A stretch of 56,210 bases of DNA from an uncultured Lachnospiraceae bacterium (GCA_944381485.1 CALWLI010000024.1:1-56210), one strand, 5' to 3'; positions 8,386 through 18,139 are shown, numbered from the stretch's first letter. A program made the numbers and translations. Notes: generated from the letters alone by a model not told the origin.

Positions 8386-10368
8386 TTACATTATAGACTT
8401 TACAGCCTTTACCACATTTTCAACTGTGAAGCCGAACTTTTTGAAGAGCTTGTCCGCAGGAGCCGAAGCGCCGAAGCCGTGCATGCTTACAACAGCACCG
8501 TCAAGTCCTGTGTATTTGCCCCAGCCGAAGTCTGAGAGAGCCTCAACAGCCACTCTTCTTCTAATCTTCTTGGGAAGCACTGATTCCCTGTACTCCTCAC
8601 TCTGCTCCTCGAACACATCCACGCAGGGCATGGATACGACTCTCACATCAATGCCCTCTTTTAAGAGCTCCTTCTTTGCCTCAAGAGCAAGGCTCACCTC
8701 TGAGCCTGTGGCTATGAGTATAGCATCGGGCTCAGCCTTTTCCGAATCCTCGATCACATATCCTCCCTTTAAAGCTCCCTCCTTTGAGGAGTTGGCAAGC
8801 TGAGGAAGGTTCTGTCTTGTGAGGGCAAGAGCAGTGGGATGGCCATCTGAATTCATAGCACTGTACCAGGCTGTGGCTGTCTCTGTGTAATCAGCAGGTC
8901 TCCAGAGATGTACCATAGGAGTTGCCCTCAGGGCTGCAGCCTGCTCTATGGGCTCATGGGTAGGGCCGTCCTCTCCGACACCTATGCTGTCGTGAGTAAG
9001 TACATATATGGCGGGAAGCTTCATGAGAGCCGAAAGTCTTATCATGGGCTTCATATAATCACTGAACACAAAGAAGGTAGCGCAGTAAGCTCTCAGTCCT
9101 CCATGGAGGAGTATTCCGTTTGTCTCCGCTGTCATAGCCAGCTCTCTTATTCCGAAGTGAAGGTTCCTTCCGCTGCGATCCTCCTTTGAGAAGTCCCCCG
9201 CTCCCTTCATATTTGTCTTGTTTGAGGGAGCAAGGTCAGCTGAACCTCCGACAAGGTTTTCAAATCTGTCCTTAAGCTTGTTGATTATGTCTCCCGAGAT
9301 ATTTCTTGTAGCCTGAGGCTTGTCCTCGAAGCTCCAGTACTCACTGTCCTCCCAGAGCTTTGTGGCATCATCGGAGAAGAACTCATCCCATTTTTTCTTC
9401 ATCTCAGGGAACTTCTCGCAGTACTCCTTAAAGAGGCTGTTCCACTTCTCCTCTCCCCCTGAGAGCTCCTCGCAAAGCTTTGCATAGTTTTCTCTCACAT
9501 CCTCAGGTACAAAGAAGGGCTCCAATGAATCCCACTCGAAATTCTTCTTCATGGAGATTATATTGTCCTCCCCCAGAGGCTCTCCGTGGGCACTTGCCAT
9601 TCCCTCCTTGGGTGAGCCGTAGCCTATCTTTGTGTGTACTGTGATGAAGGAGGGTCTCTCCTTGTCAGCCTTTGCCTCCTCTATGGCCTTGCCTATGGCC
9701 TCAAGATCGTTTCCGTCCGCCACATCAAGAGTCTGGAAGCCCATAGCCTTCATTCTTTCTGTTACATCCTCAGTAAACGCAATGTCTGTGTTTCCTTCGA
9801 TTGAGATCTTATTACTGTCGTAAAGTACTATGAGCTTTGAAAGTCCCAGTGTGCCTGCTGTGGAGAAGGCCTCATAGTTTATTCCCTCCTCAAGGCAGCC
9901 GTCTCCACCAAGGACAAAGGTATAGTGGTCGATCACGTTGTAGCCTTCCCTGTTGAACACGCTCTCAAGATGAGCCTCAGCCATGGCCATTCCCACAGCC
10001 ATAGCCATTCCCGCTCCGAGAGGTCCTGTTGTAGCTTCAACGCCTACTGTGTGTCCGTACTCCGGATGTCCCGGAGTGAGGCTGTCAAGCTGGCGAAAGC
10101 TCTTAAGATCGTCGAGTGTAAGTCCGTAGCCGAAAAGGTGAAGCAGAGAGTAGAGCATGGCTGAGCCATGTCCCCCTGAAAGGATGAACCTGTCTCTGTT
10201 TACCCACTTGGGATCCTTGGGATTGTGGGACATATGATGTGCCCAGAGCTCGTAGGCCATGGCCGCGGAACCCAGGGGAAGTCCCGGATGTCCCGAGTTA
10301 GCCTTCTGGATCATATCTGCCGCCAGGACCCTTATGGCATTTACGGATCTTTTATCTGTTGAATTCAT
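8386..10368 (-). CDS. tkt: Transketolase
   Basis: 660 aa, full length for the bacterial homodimeric enzyme. With thiamine diphosphate it moves two-carbon units between pentose-pathway sugars. Motifs in order: ANSGHPGLPLGSAAMAYELW at the N terminus, the thiamine-diphosphate/metal motif GGDGCLEEGINYEAF continuing to DSNKIS, and the pyrimidine-domain stretch THDSIGVGEDGPTHEPIEQ, then the C-terminal transketolase domain. GGGAGG precedes the ATG. A TTGATA-18-TATAAT promoter lies about 50 bases upstream, and pgi follows in the same direction. Confidence 0.96.
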   Translation of the reverse strand: MNSTDKRSVNAIRVLAADMIQKANSGHPGLPLGSAAMAYELWAHHMSHNPKDPKWVNRDRFILSGGHGSAMLYSLLHLFGYGLTLDDLKSFRQLDSLTPGHPEYGHTVGVEATTGPLGAGMAMAVGMAMAEAHLESVFNREGYNVIDHYTFVLGGDGCLEEGINYEAFSTAGTLGLSKLIVLYDSNKISIEGNTDIAFTEDVTERMKAMGFQTLDVADGNDLEAIGKAIEEAKADKERPSFITVHTKIGYGSPKEGMASAHGEPLGEDNIISMKKNFEWDSLEPFFVPEDVRENYAKLCEELSGGEEKWNSLFKEYCEKFPEMKKKWDEFFSDDATKLWEDSEYWSFEDKPQATRNISGDIINKLKDRFENLVGGSADLAPSNKTNMKGAGDFSKEDRSGRNLHFGIRELAMTAETNGILLHGGLRAYCATFFVFSDYMKPMIRLSALMKLPAIYVLTHDSIGVGEDGPTHEPIEQAAALRATPMVHLWRPADYTETATAWYSAMNSDGHPTALALTRQNLPQLANSSKEGALKGGYVIEDSEKAEPDAILIATGSEVSLALEAKKELLKEGIDVRVVSMPCVDVFEEQSEEYRESVLPKKIRRRVAVEALSDFGWGKYTGLDGAVVSMHGFGASAPADKLFKKFGFTVENVVKAVKSIM

Positions 10369-10417
10369 TTTATCTACCTCCCGGATTTTGTTTGTGATTT
10401 TATCGCATACTAAAAAT

Positions 10418-10447
10418 ATTATACATTAGCTGAACATATTTTATCAA
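10418..10447 (-). promoter_or_regulatory. Promoter of tkt-pgi
   Basis: On the minus strand TTGATA (10447-10442) and TATAAT (10423-10418) are separated by 18 bases. The pair matches the housekeeping consensus at 11 of 12 positions and lies about 50 bases before the tkt start. Confidence 0.75.
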
Positions 10448-10480
10448 CACTTTATTGCCCCTTAGGGCGCCGATCTCAAG

Positions 10481-10509
10481 TTGAATTTCCTTTTTTCTCA
10501 TGCTATTAT
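10481..10509 (+). promoter_or_regulatory. Promoter of mtnN
   Basis: TTGAAT (10481-10486) and TATTAT (10504-10509) are separated by 17 bases, followed by a short leader with GGAGG before the mtnN start at 10556. It diverges from the tkt promoter about 35 bases away. Confidence 0.65.
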
Positions 10510-10555
10510 TTCAGGGAAAATAACTTCTCCCAAGGAGATTTAACGGAGGTAATTT

Positions 10556-11248
10556 ATGCTTTTTTTCATAGGCGCCATGCCTGAGGAGATAGCGGGTCTT
10601 GCCGCTAAGCTTGAGGACGCCCGATGTGTGGAGCACTCAGGACATAAGGTGTATACCGGAAAGCTCTCAGGAAAGGATATAGGTGTCACGGACGCCGGCA
10701 TAGGAAAGGTGAATGCCGCCATGTGCACCCAGATGGTGATAGATAATTACAAGCCTCAGGCGATAATAAACACAGGCATAGCAGGGTCTCTTGATCCCCG
10801 CCTCAACATAGGAGACATAGTCCTCTCCACAGATGCTGTCGAGTACGATATGGACGCTACAGCCTTCGGCTACCCACAGGGCCAGATCCCGGAGATGGAG
10901 GTCTTCTCCTTCGAGGCTGATAAGGAGCTTTTATCTGAGGTCATAAAGGCTGCAGATGATGTGCTCCCCGATATAAACCATCTTTCGGGAAGAGTGGTCA
11001 CAGGAGATGCCTTTGTAAACTCAAATGAAAAAAAGGCCTTCCTCAAAAAGGAGTTTGACGGGCTCTGCTGTGAGATGGAGGGAGGGGCCATAGCCCATGT
11101 ATGCCATATCAACAAAATACCTTTTCTCATAATAAGAGCCATATCAGACAGCGCTGACGACTCATCCCATATGGACTATGAGACCTTTGAAAAAAAGGCT
11201 ATAGAAAGCTCCGTAAAGCTCTCTCTTGCAATAGCCGAAAGATATTAA
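10556..11248 (+). CDS. mtnN: 5'-methylthioadenosine / S-adenosylhomocysteine nucleosidase
   Basis: 230 aa. It removes adenine from methylthioadenosine and S-adenosylhomocysteine, recycling the products of SAM-using reactions. Catalytic residues of the family are in place: Glu11 in GAMPEE, Glu175 in CCEMEGGAIAHV (purine/ribose site) and Asp198 in RAISDSAD, the general acid. GITDAG-type ribose loops are recognisable (DAGIGKVNAA, NTGIAGSLD). ACGGAGG lies just before the ATG. It is the only plus-strand gene in the left 52 kb and runs toward murG-metK, so the making and recycling sides of SAM metabolism are convergent neighbours. Confidence 0.95.
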   Translation: MLFFIGAMPEEIAGLAAKLEDARCVEHSGHKVYTGKLSGKDIGVTDAGIGKVNAAMCTQMVIDNYKPQAIINTGIAGSLDPRLNIGDIVLSTDAVEYDMDATAFGYPQGQIPEMEVFSFEADKELLSEVIKAADDVLPDINHLSGRVVTGDAFVNSNEKKAFLKKEFDGLCCEMEGGAIAHVCHINKIPFLIIRAISDSADDSSHMDYETFEKKAIESSVKLSLAIAERY

Positions 11249-11253
11249 AAAGG

Positions 11254-11305
11254 AAAAGCTGCAGGCCTTAAGGGATCTTATCTTCCCTTAAAGTCGGCAG
11301 CTTTT
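11254..11305. terminator. Bidirectional terminator between mtnN and murG
   Basis: AAAAGCTGC (11254-11262) pairs with GCAGCTTTT (11297-11305), with an inner CTTAAGGGA / TCCCTTAA(A)G stem. Plus-strand reading ends in TTTTAATATAC and minus-strand reading in TTTTCCTTTTT, so it can stop transcription from both convergent genes. Confidence 0.8.
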
Positions 11306-11336
11306 AATATACTTATTTTCAGGCCTGTAAGACTTT

Positions 11337-12407
11337 TTATTTTTCTGAGACTGTCTTTTCTATCAGCTCTATGACTGTCTTTACTCCGTCGGATTGGTTT
11401 GAGGCCTTCATGTTCTCAATGTATTTTTCCCTGTCTCTCCAAAGCTCCTCTATGGCGGAAAGGAGGCTCTCCTCTGTGAGTTCTTCCTCCTCCATCACCT
11501 TTGAGAAGCCCTGCCGCTCAAAGGAGCGGGCGTTAAGTATCTGGTCTCCTCTGCTGGCCTTGGCTGAAAGAGGGATCAAAAGGTTCGGCTTCTTTAATGC
11601 CAATATCTCGCAGATAGCGTTAGCACCTGCTCTTGACACCATAAGGTCAGCCGCCGCAAAGAGATCCTTTAAGGGCTTGTCCACGTACTCGTACTGAACA
11701 TAGCCTGTCTTTCCTTTAAGGCTCTCCTCCACATTTCCCTTTCCGCAGATATGTATGAGGTCAAACTCCTTTAAGAGGCTGTCCAGTATGCCTCTCATAG
11801 CCTCATTTACCTTGACCGAGCCCAGGCTTCCTCCTATTATGAGAAGCACCGGCTTTTCTCCGGAGAGCCCTGCATAGCGAAGCCCCTCCTCTCTTGAGCC
11901 TGAGAGTATCTCTTTTCTTATAGGTGAGCCGGTAAGGACCGCCTTGTCCTTTGGAAGGTACTTCATGGTCTCAGGGAAATTGCAGCATATCTTTGTGGCT
12001 GAGGGCATGGAAAGCTTGTTTGCAAGCCCCGGAGTCATATCCGACTCGTGGGATATGACAGGCACCTTATAGTGCTTTGCCGCCAAAGTGACAGGTACAG
12101 CCACAAAGCCTCCCTTTGAAAATATCACGTCCGGCTTGAACTTCTTTATTATCCTCCTCGACTGCATATAGCCTCGAAGGACCCTGAAAGGATCCGTAAA
12201 GTTTTTGAGGTCAAAATAGCGCCTCAATTTTCCGGATGAGATAGCCTTGTAATCAATGCCGGCATTTTCCATAAGCTCTCTCTCTATCCCCTTGTAGGAG
12301 CCTATGTAGAGTATCTCATATCCCCGCTCTCTGAGATCGGGTATAAGTGCCAGGTTGGGGGTGACATGTCCCGCCGTGCCCCCTCCTGTAAGGATTATCT
12401 TCTTCAT
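11337..12407 (-). CDS. murG: UDP-GlcNAc:lipid I N-acetylglucosaminyltransferase
   Basis: 356 aa. It adds GlcNAc to undecaprenyl-pyrophosphoryl-MurNAc-peptide to give lipid II at the inner face of the membrane. Visible features: the N-terminal [14 protein letters not shown] loop, [13 protein letters not shown], the second-domain [12 protein letters not shown] loop and the nucleotide-sugar segment [23 protein letters not shown]. The ATG overlaps the metK stop by four bases (ATGA), so translation is probably coupled and transcription depends on the metK riboswitch. The sequence is somewhat unlike the division-cluster MurG proteins, so it could be a second, specialised copy; the rest of the genome would decide. 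Confidence 0.88.
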   Translation of the reverse strand: MKKIILTGGGTAGHVTPNLALIPDLRERGYEILYIGSYKGIERELMENAGIDYKAISSGKLRRYFDLKNFTDPFRVLRGYMQSRRIIKKFKPDVIFSKGGFVAVPVTLAAKHYKVPVISHESDMTPGLANKLSMPSATKICCNFPETMKYLPKDKAVLTGSPIRKEILSGSREEGLRYAGLSGEKPVLLIIGGSLGSVKVNEAMRGILDSLLKEFDLIHICGKGNVEESLKGKTGYVQYEYVDKPLKDLFAAADLMVSRAGANAICEILALKKPNLLIPLSAKASRGDQILNARSFERQGFSKVMEEEELTEESLLSAIEELWRDREKYIENMKASNQSDGVKTVIELIEKTVSEK

Positions 12408-13603
12408 AATTTCAGTGCCCTCTTAAGCTCCTCTGTCTTATCTGTAGCCTCCCAGGGAAGCGCTATGTCATCTCTTCCGAAATGTCCGTAGGCCGCTGTC
12501 TGCTTGTATATGGGCCTTCTGAGATCCAGCATCTTTATCATGCCGGCCGGTCTGAAATCAAAGACCTCACGGATCGCCTTTGTCAGGCTCTCCTCAGAGA
12601 CTTTGCCTGTGCCGAAGGTGTCCACCATCACGGAGGTGGGCTGAGCCACTCCTATGGCGTAGCTGAGCTGTATCTCGCACTTATCCGCAAGTCCTGCCGC
12701 AACTATGTTCTTTGCCGCGTATCTGGCGGCATAGGCTGCTGTCCTGTCCACCTTTGTGGGGTCCTTTCCGGAGAATGCTCCGCCGCCGTGGCGAGCCATT
12801 CCGCCGTAGGTGTCAACTATTATCTTTCTTCCGGTAAGCCCGGAATCTCCCTGAGGGCCTCCTATGACAAAGCGTCCTGTGGGGTTTATGTAGATCTTTG
12901 TATCCTCATCTCTCATGTCTGCGGGAATGATCTCATCTATGACGTATTTCCTTAAGTCAGCTTCTATCTCCTCGTGGGTAACGCTCTCATTGTGCTGAGC
13001 CGAGAGGACTATGGCCTCCACCCTCACGGGCTTTCCCTCCTCGTCGTACTCTACTGTCACCTGGCTCTTTCCGTCAGGCCTCAGATATTTGAGTGTTCCG
13101 TTCTTTCTGACCTCTGTAAGCCTCCTTGTAAGCTTGTGGGCAAGCATTATAGGATAGGGCATCAGCTCCGGGGTCTCATTTGTGGCATAGCCGAACATCA
13201 TACCCTGGTCTCCTGCGCCTATGGCCTCCAGCTCATCCTCCGTCATCCCGCTCTCCTTGGACTCAAGGCATCTGTCCACGCCCATGGCGATATCTGAGGA
13301 CTGCTCGTCGATGGCGGTGATGACTCCACAGGTGTCGCAGTCAAAGCCGTATTTTGCCCTGTCGTATCCTATCTCTCTTACGGTCTCCCTGACTATCCTC
13401 TGGATATCCACATAGGCGTTTGTGGTTATCTCTCCCATGACGAATACCAGGCCTGTAGTACAGGTTGTCTCGCAGGCCACCCTGCTCATGGGGTCCTTCT
13501 CCAAAAGCGCATCCAGTATCGCATCGCTTATCCTGTCACACATCTTGTCGGGATGTCCTTCAGTCACGCTCTCGGAGGTAAAAAAATGTCTCTCTCTGTT
13601 CAT
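12404..13603 (-). CDS. metK: S-adenosylmethionine synthetase
   Basis: 399 aa from the ATG at 13603 (AAAGGAG upstream); longer in-frame readings would run back into the riboswitch terminator. It makes SAM from methionine and ATP. Motifs: [19 protein letters not shown] at the N terminus, the signature [12 protein letters not shown] and the glycine-rich P-loop [15 protein letters not shown]. Preceded by a SAM-I riboswitch and its terminator, so expression should fall when SAM is plentiful. murG follows with a four-base overlap. Confidence 0.97.
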   Translation of the reverse strand: MNRERHFFTSESVTEGHPDKMCDRISDAILDALLEKDPMSRVACETTCTTGLVFVMGEITTNAYVDIQRIVRETVREIGYDRAKYGFDCDTCGVITAIDEQSSDIAMGVDRCLESKESGMTEDELEAIGAGDQGMMFGYATNETPELMPYPIMLAHKLTRRLTEVRKNGTLKYLRPDGKSQVTVEYDEEGKPVRVEAIVLSAQHNESVTHEEIEADLRKYVIDEIIPADMRDEDTKIYINPTGRFVIGGPQGDSGLTGRKIIVDTYGGMARHGGGAFSGKDPTKVDRTAAYAARYAAKNIVAAGLADKCEIQLSYAIGVAQPTSVMVDTFGTGKVSEESLTKAIREVFDFRPAGMIKMLDLRRPIYKQTAAYGHFGRDDIALPWEATDKTEELKRALKL

Positions 13604-13646
13604 CGTCTCTCCTTTCTTTCGTATCCCTCTCCTCGCTTTGGGCAAA

Positions 13647-13675
13647 TGAAAAACCCGTGCTTTCGAACACGGGTT
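13647..13675 (-). terminator. Riboswitch-controlled terminator upstream of metK
   Basis: On the minus strand AACCCGTG (13675-13668) pairs with CACGGGTT (13659-13652) around an eight-base loop and is followed by a U-run. The loop and stem base contain TGTTCGAAA (13669-13661), the exact complement of TTTCGAACA (13705-13697) in the aptamer, so an alternative antiterminator pairing is possible. Confidence 0.88.
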
Positions 13676-13690
13676 GACTGTCATTCAACG

Positions 13691-13793
13691 CCTTGTTGTT
13701 CGAAACTTATGTTTCGCTCAGGTGGGCACCTTCCGCATAGCGGGGTTGCCGTGACTTCTCAGGTCCTCTGTACCTCCATCACTCTGAACAAGG
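13691..13793 (-). promoter_or_regulatory. SAM-I (S-box) riboswitch aptamer
   Basis: Read on the minus strand. P1 is formed by CCTTGTT-complement strands at 13793-13787 and 13697-13691. Between them lie GTGATGGAGG, the conserved CACGGCAACC, a CCGCTATGCGG stem, AAGGTGCC and a P4-like hairpin CGAAACATAAGTTTCG, in the order known for S-box RNAs. Binding SAM should hold P1 closed and free the terminator at 13647-13675; without SAM the 3' side of P4/P1 can pair with the terminator arm. It controls metK and, by overlap, murG. Confidence 0.9.
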
Positions 13794-13813
13794 GATAATC
13801 TGTTATTTATATA

Positions 13814-13836
13814 ATGCCGCTACAGTATACCGGCAT
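13814..13836 (-). terminator. Small hairpin at the end of the ABC permease gene
   Basis: ATGCCG and CGGCAT arms (13831-13836 / 13814-13819 on the minus strand) form a six-bp stem that begins in the permease stop codon, followed by an AT-rich stretch (TATATAAATAA). It may be a weak terminator of the exporter operon or a barrier before the riboswitch transcript. Confidence 0.4.
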
Positions 13837-14705
13837 CAGAGCTCAAAATCAAGCTCTTTTCTCTTTTTTCTTCGGGGGCTTATATTGGCCACCGCCATCA
13901 AAAGCATGACCGCCGCCATCAAAAGCTGCAAAGCTGTTCCGAGTATGCTCCATCCCCTTATAATGAGGCTTTCTCCTCCTGAAAAAAGCCTTAGGGCAGC
14001 CTCTGTGATGAGTCCCGTCTCTCCCATCTGGCCCGCAACAGTATTTGCCACATTGACTAAGGGGTTTATGAGAAGTATCCACAGAGACATTATATTGTTT
14101 CCCCCGCTTATTATGGAGAGCAGCATGCTCAGTACCGCCGTCCCGAAGCACAGGAAAACTATAAAGCCGTAGGTGTAGGCTGTCGCCCTTGCCGTGCTCT
14201 TTGAAAAGGAGCTGAAAAACATGCCCGCCGACATGAATACAAAGGCCTCAAAGGTAAATATCACTGTGAGCTCTCCTATTTCCCTCACTGTGACTCCTCC
14301 GTATATAAGAGCCACAAGTACTGCCGGTATGCATGTTATCTCCAAGACTATTACAAAGCTCAGATTGCTCATGAGCTTTCCCAGAACTATCTCCCCGGGG
14401 CTCATCTGCGTTGTAAACATCAGGTCAAGAGTCTCTCTCTCCCTCTCAGAGCTTATGGCGCCTGAGGTGAGGGAGGGGGTTATAAACAGAAGGAGCATAA
14501 ACTCCAGAAGGACTACAAAGCCGTATATCCTCAAAAATGCTCCGTAATCACTTTTTGCCGTCATCCGCATGGTGGCGGCCACTCCGGAGGCCCCTATGAG
14601 GGTCACTGCAAAAAGCAGGGTGTTCACCACACATATGAGGGCGGGAAGGCTCCTGCTGCGGGAGCTGACCATTATCTCCCGCTTAAATATCGGATTGACT
14701 TTCAT
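13836..14705 (-). CDS. ABC-2 type exporter permease
   Basis: 289 aa from the ATG at 14705, which has AAAGGAC upstream and starts with the conserved MKVNPIFKREI; an upstream start at 14732 would overlap the ATPase gene more. About six hydrophobic segments follow, with the LFITPSLTSGAISSERERETLDLMFTT stretch typical of ABC-2 (NatB/GldF-like) permeases. It is the last gene of the two-component/ABC operon and overlaps the ATPase gene by 23 bases. The substrate is unknown; such modules often export or remove antimicrobial peptides or act on envelope components. Confidence 0.88.
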   Translation of the reverse strand: MKVNPIFKREIMVSSRSRSLPALICVVNTLLFAVTLIGASGVAATMRMTAKSDYGAFLRIYGFVVLLEFMLLLFITPSLTSGAISSERERETLDLMFTTQMSPGEIVLGKLMSNLSFVIVLEITCIPAVLVALIYGGVTVREIGELTVIFTFEAFVFMSAGMFFSSFSKSTARATAYTYGFIVFLCFGTAVLSMLLSIISGGNNIMSLWILLINPLVNVANTVAGQMGETGLITEAALRLFSGGESLIIRGWSILGTALQLLMAAVMLLMAVANISPRRKKRKELDFEL

Positions 14706-15648
14706 ATGAAAGCACCGTCCTTTCCTCGTCATGTCCTGTAAGCTGTATGAATATGGACTCCAGGGAACCCTTTTCTCTGGAAAAGCTTACAACAGGGAGC
14801 CCTTCGTCTATCATTTTTGCAAGGAGCTCCGACTCCGCCTTTCTGCTCCCCTCGAAATTTATGAGAAGGTCATTTCCCTTTATGCTCATGTACTTTACAT
14901 TTTTCTCTTCCTTCAGCATTTTTATTGCCTGAGTTATCTTTGAAGAAAGGGTAACTATTATGGGGTTTTGGGCTGTGACCATCTTCATGACGTCTGTAAG
15001 CCTGCCGCTCATGACCATGCTGCCCTGATCTATTATGCCTATGTCCGTGCACATCTCCGAGATCTCCGTAAGTATGTGGGAGCTTATGAGTATGGTCTTT
15101 CCCATCTCCGAAAGCTCCGACAGCTTCTGCTTGTACTCAAATCTCGTTCTGGGATCAAGACCCAAGGTGGGCTCGTCCATGATAAGCAGCTTGGGGTCGT
15201 GGATGAGGGCTCTCGCCAGGGAAAGCTTCTGTTTCATTCCCCTTGACAAGGCCTCTATATAAAAGTCCGACTTGTCCTCAAGCCCCATGTATTGGAGGAG
15301 CCTTGTGATCCTCTTCTCCGCCCTAAGCCCGTCTATCCCGTAGCAGGAGGCAAAAAAGCTCATGTACTCTGACACAGTCAGGTTGTTGTATACTCCGAAG
15401 CTGTCCGGCACATAGCCTATCTTTTTTTTGAGCCTTCTGTTGTCGCTGCCGGACTCCATGCCCTCTATTATGACCTTGCCCTCGTCCGGATAAAGTATGC
15501 CTGTCATTATCTTTATGGCCGTAGTCTTTCCCGCTCCGTTGGGGCCTACAAAGCCGTACAGTGCCCCCTCCTCTATCTCAAGGTTGAGGCCGTCCAGAGC
15601 ACAAAACTTGCCGTAAAACTTTTTTATATTTTTCATTGCAAGGATCAT
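14683..15648 (-). CDS. ABC transporter ATPase subunit
   Basis: 321 aa. Walker A GPNGAGKTT at 35-43, the signature ALSRGMKQKLSLARAL, Walker B LLIMDEPTLGLDP and a switch His in SSHILTEISEM are all intact, so it should hydrolyse ATP. The roughly 90-residue C-terminal extension is typical of ABC-2 ATPases of the CcmA/NatA/GldA class. It overlaps the upstream membrane-protein gene by four bases (ATGA) and the permease gene by 23 bases, which makes a tightly coupled exporter. Confidence 0.93.
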   Translation of the reverse strand: MILAMKNIKKFYGKFCALDGLNLEIEEGALYGFVGPNGAGKTTAIKIMTGILYPDEGKVIIEGMESGSDNRRLKKKIGYVPDSFGVYNNLTVSEYMSFFASCYGIDGLRAEKRITRLLQYMGLEDKSDFYIEALSRGMKQKLSLARALIHDPKLLIMDEPTLGLDPRTRFEYKQKLSELSEMGKTILISSHILTEISEMCTDIGIIDQGSMVMSGRLTDVMKMVTAQNPIIVTLSSKITQAIKMLKEEKNVKYMSIKGNDLLINFEGSRKAESELLAKMIDEGLPVVSFSREKGSLESIFIQLTGHDEERTVLSYESQSDI

Positions 15649-18125
15649 ATGCTCCCCCCTGTTATTGAAGGTATGGGAAGGAAGACCACAGTATCGGAAG
15701 CTGTGCTGTCCTTCGGTATGTATCTCACAGTGACAGTATTTCCCGGGGACAAGTAGGAGGAGAGCTCAGCCATGTTAAAGCCGGTCTTTCCTCTCTCTAT
15801 ATTGTCGTAGGAGCTGGTGTAGTAATTATAGAGGGCTATGTCTCCGTCAAAGGCTGTGAGTATGTTGCCGTTTCTGTCCGCCATGCCCTCAAACTCTTCC
15901 GAAAGGCTGTTGAGCTTAAGCCCTGTCACGTTCACATCCGTGCCCAGAGAATACTCAAGAACAACTGCGGCGTTTCCCTTTGTTGTGTTGTCATAGAGGT
16001 TGTACTCTCCCGATATGAGCTTCGGCTCCTCAGCGAGAGCTATCCTGTAGATCTCAGAGCTCCTGCCGAAGTCGGCATCGGCATCTGTTGCCAAAAGTGT
16101 GGTGCCGTAGCAGCTCATTTCCCCGCTCACTATGCTCTCCGGGGTCTGTCTGCCCTCGGAAAAGCCTATTATCACAGCCCCGGGGAAGTAGCTTCCCAGA
16201 GAGTTCTCCATGTAGTATTCTATCAGGCCGCTTCCCGCCAGATCGCTCATATATTCCGCCGCCTGCCTGTTTGCCGAGCTTTCCTCCACATCCATTATGT
16301 AATTTCCTGTTATATAGGGCATGCCTGTAGGGCCGAAGCTGAGCTCTCCCGCAGTTATGCGCCTGCTCTCTCCCGAGGCTATGTCTCCCACCTTCAGCAC
16401 ACCGCCGTAGGTGAGCACCGTCACATCGCTCAGATCCTCGCCGCTGTTATTTGTAATGCTTCCCTCAACTCTTCCGTCATATATATTTAGAGCCCCGCTG
16501 ACAGTGGGAGTCTCGCTCCCCTTGCCTCCGCGGTAGAGTTCAAATACAGACTCTGAAAAGGGCTTCATATTGTCTGTCTCTATATAGGTCTCCTCGGTGC
16601 CGTAATCCACTTTGACCCTCTTTAAGGCGCTGTCACCCACTGCCGTGCTGACACTTCTCTCGCTCTTTGTGCCGTCTATTATGGCTCTTACCGTGTATTC
16701 TGAATTGAGTCCCAGTCTCACAGGCCCGTTATAGGGAGAGGCTATTCCTATAAAGTCCGTCTCCGTCTCTCCGGAGGAATTGTACTCCCTGATGGAAGCA
16801 TAATTGATGAAGGGCCCCTCCATCCTGGTGGATGTGCCCATGAACCATATTAGGACGGAGGCAACGATCGCGGCCCCCGCAGCGCCCGGCCCGTACATAT
16901 GGCTTAAGCCCCTCTGCTTAAGGAAAACATAGAGTCCCGGCCCTGCCAGGAGCACATAGGCTGAGGCCACGAAAAGATAAAGGCTGAGGTTTGGAAATTT
17001 CTCCACATTTCCCACATTTATGAGGGCCGATATCTCTCCGTACTCGTCTCTCTCCGCCTCCATAGTCTTTGAGAGCCTGTCTATTCCGGTGCTTCCCACA
17101 AGTGCTGTCAGAAGCTCATCCGTGTATGATATCTGCTCCTTGCAGAATTCGGATATGTCGCAGAGATCGTAGGCCGTTATCCCCACTGTGCCTGCTCCCG
17201 CCTTTACTGTGGTAAGCACAGAGAGAGCGTCGCTTGAAAGCCTTTGGGTCCCACCCTCTATATACACGTCGCTTACAGGGATGTTTAATACCGCCCCCTC
17301 CAGACCGTCGACCGAGTACTGTATACCCATGTTCACGGCCCTTATCTCAGGGCTTGAGATGGAGGTCGGTGGAAGGTAGTACCTAAAGTCTCCTATGGGA
17401 TTATGTCTGGCGCCTGTACCCAATAAAAGCACGCCTCCGTTTTCCACCCAGTCCCATATGACTCTTATCACTTCATCGTCAAGAAGATTGACATTGTAAT
17501 TGCTTATTACTATGACGTCCAGCTGGTCCAACCCCTCCTCCGTATAGGGCAGCTCATCCGCGTTGAGAAAGAGAGTCCTTGCCTTGAGTGAGGTGTTGTT
17601 GAGGCTTACCCCTGACATGAAATTCAGGCTTGTGGGATTGTCACTTATTATCCCTATAAAGAGGGCAGGCCCGGAATTGTCTATGTTAAGCCTTACAGTC
17701 TTCTCCTCAAGTATGTTTCCCGAGCTGTCCTTTACCTGCGCCAGAAGCTCATCCACATGTTCCCCTATGGAGATGTTTCCGCTGATCTCCCGGGTTTCAA
17801 AGGCCTCCATGCCAAGGGGATAGCTGTAGCAGTACAGCGTGTCGGAATCCTCTATCATATAGAGCTCGACGCTCCCTGTGAGAGGCTGCTCCCTGTCGTT
17901 TTCCACCTCCATTCTGACAGGCAAAAAACGCCTCGGCTTCGCAGTATTCTGGTAGCCGTAGCTTATCTTAAGTTCAACTCCCCCCGAGCTTCCGATACCG
18001 CTTATGTCCACAGCGGCGCCTGAAAGAGCGGAAAGCTCCGCACCGGCTCCTTCTGAAAGGGCTGTGGTCTCCGAGCCGAGAAGAAGTAAGATCGTTATTA
18101 TAAATAAAGTGAGTCTCTTTTTCAT
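15645..18125 (-). CDS. Large membrane-anchored extracytoplasmic protein of the ABC operon
   Basis: 826 aa, without a firm family name. A signal sequence (MKKRLTLFIITILLLLG) is followed by an extracytoplasmic beta-rich region (about 45-150) and a segment resembling a class-I glutamine-amidotransferase-like fold (LDVIVISNYN, then WDWVENGGVLLLGTGARHN near 220-241) as found in GldG-type proteins. Two transmembrane helices lie near 380-402 and 412-431, and a second long region (about 435-826) follows. Its place between the sensor kinase and the ATPase, with a four-base overlap to the latter, suggests it works with the ABC-2 exporter, perhaps as a substrate- or envelope-sensing partner. The function is inferred from context only. 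Confidence 0.7.
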   Translation of the reverse strand: MKKRLTLFIITILLLLGSETTALSEGAGAELSALSGAAVDISGIGSSGGVELKISYGYQNTAKPRRFLPVRMEVENDREQPLTGSVELYMIEDSDTLYCYSYPLGMEAFETREISGNISIGEHVDELLAQVKDSSGNILEEKTVRLNIDNSGPALFIGIISDNPTSLNFMSGVSLNNTSLKARTLFLNADELPYTEEGLDQLDVIVISNYNVNLLDDEVIRVIWDWVENGGVLLLGTGARHNPIGDFRYYLPPTSISSPEIRAVNMGIQYSVDGLEGAVLNIPVSDVYIEGGTQRLSSDALSVLTTVKAGAGTVGITAYDLCDISEFCKEQISYTDELLTALVGSTGIDRLSKTMEAERDEYGEISALINVGNVEKFPNLSLYLFVASAYVLLAGPGLYVFLKQRGLSHMYGPGAAGAAIVASVLIWFMGTSTRMEGPFINYASIREYNSSGETETDFIGIASPYNGPVRLGLNSEYTVRAIIDGTKSERSVSTAVGDSALKRVKVDYGTEETYIETDNMKPFSESVFELYRGGKGSETPTVSGALNIYDGRVEGSITNNSGEDLSDVTVLTYGGVLKVGDIASGESRRITAGELSFGPTGMPYITGNYIMDVEESSANRQAAEYMSDLAGSGLIEYYMENSLGSYFPGAVIIGFSEGRQTPESIVSGEMSCYGTTLLATDADADFGRSSEIYRIALAEEPKLISGEYNLYDNTTKGNAAVVLEYSLGTDVNVTGLKLNSLSEEFEGMADRNGNILTAFDGDIALYNYYTSSYDNIERGKTGFNMAELSSYLSPGNTVTVRYIPKDSTASDTVVFLPIPSITGGSI

Positions 18126-18139
18126 TTATCTTCGAGTTT

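Noticed and set aside
13604-13684. Longer metK reading starting at 13684
   Set aside because: The extra 27 codons run through the riboswitch terminator and lack family similarity; the ATG at 13603 has a good ribosome site.
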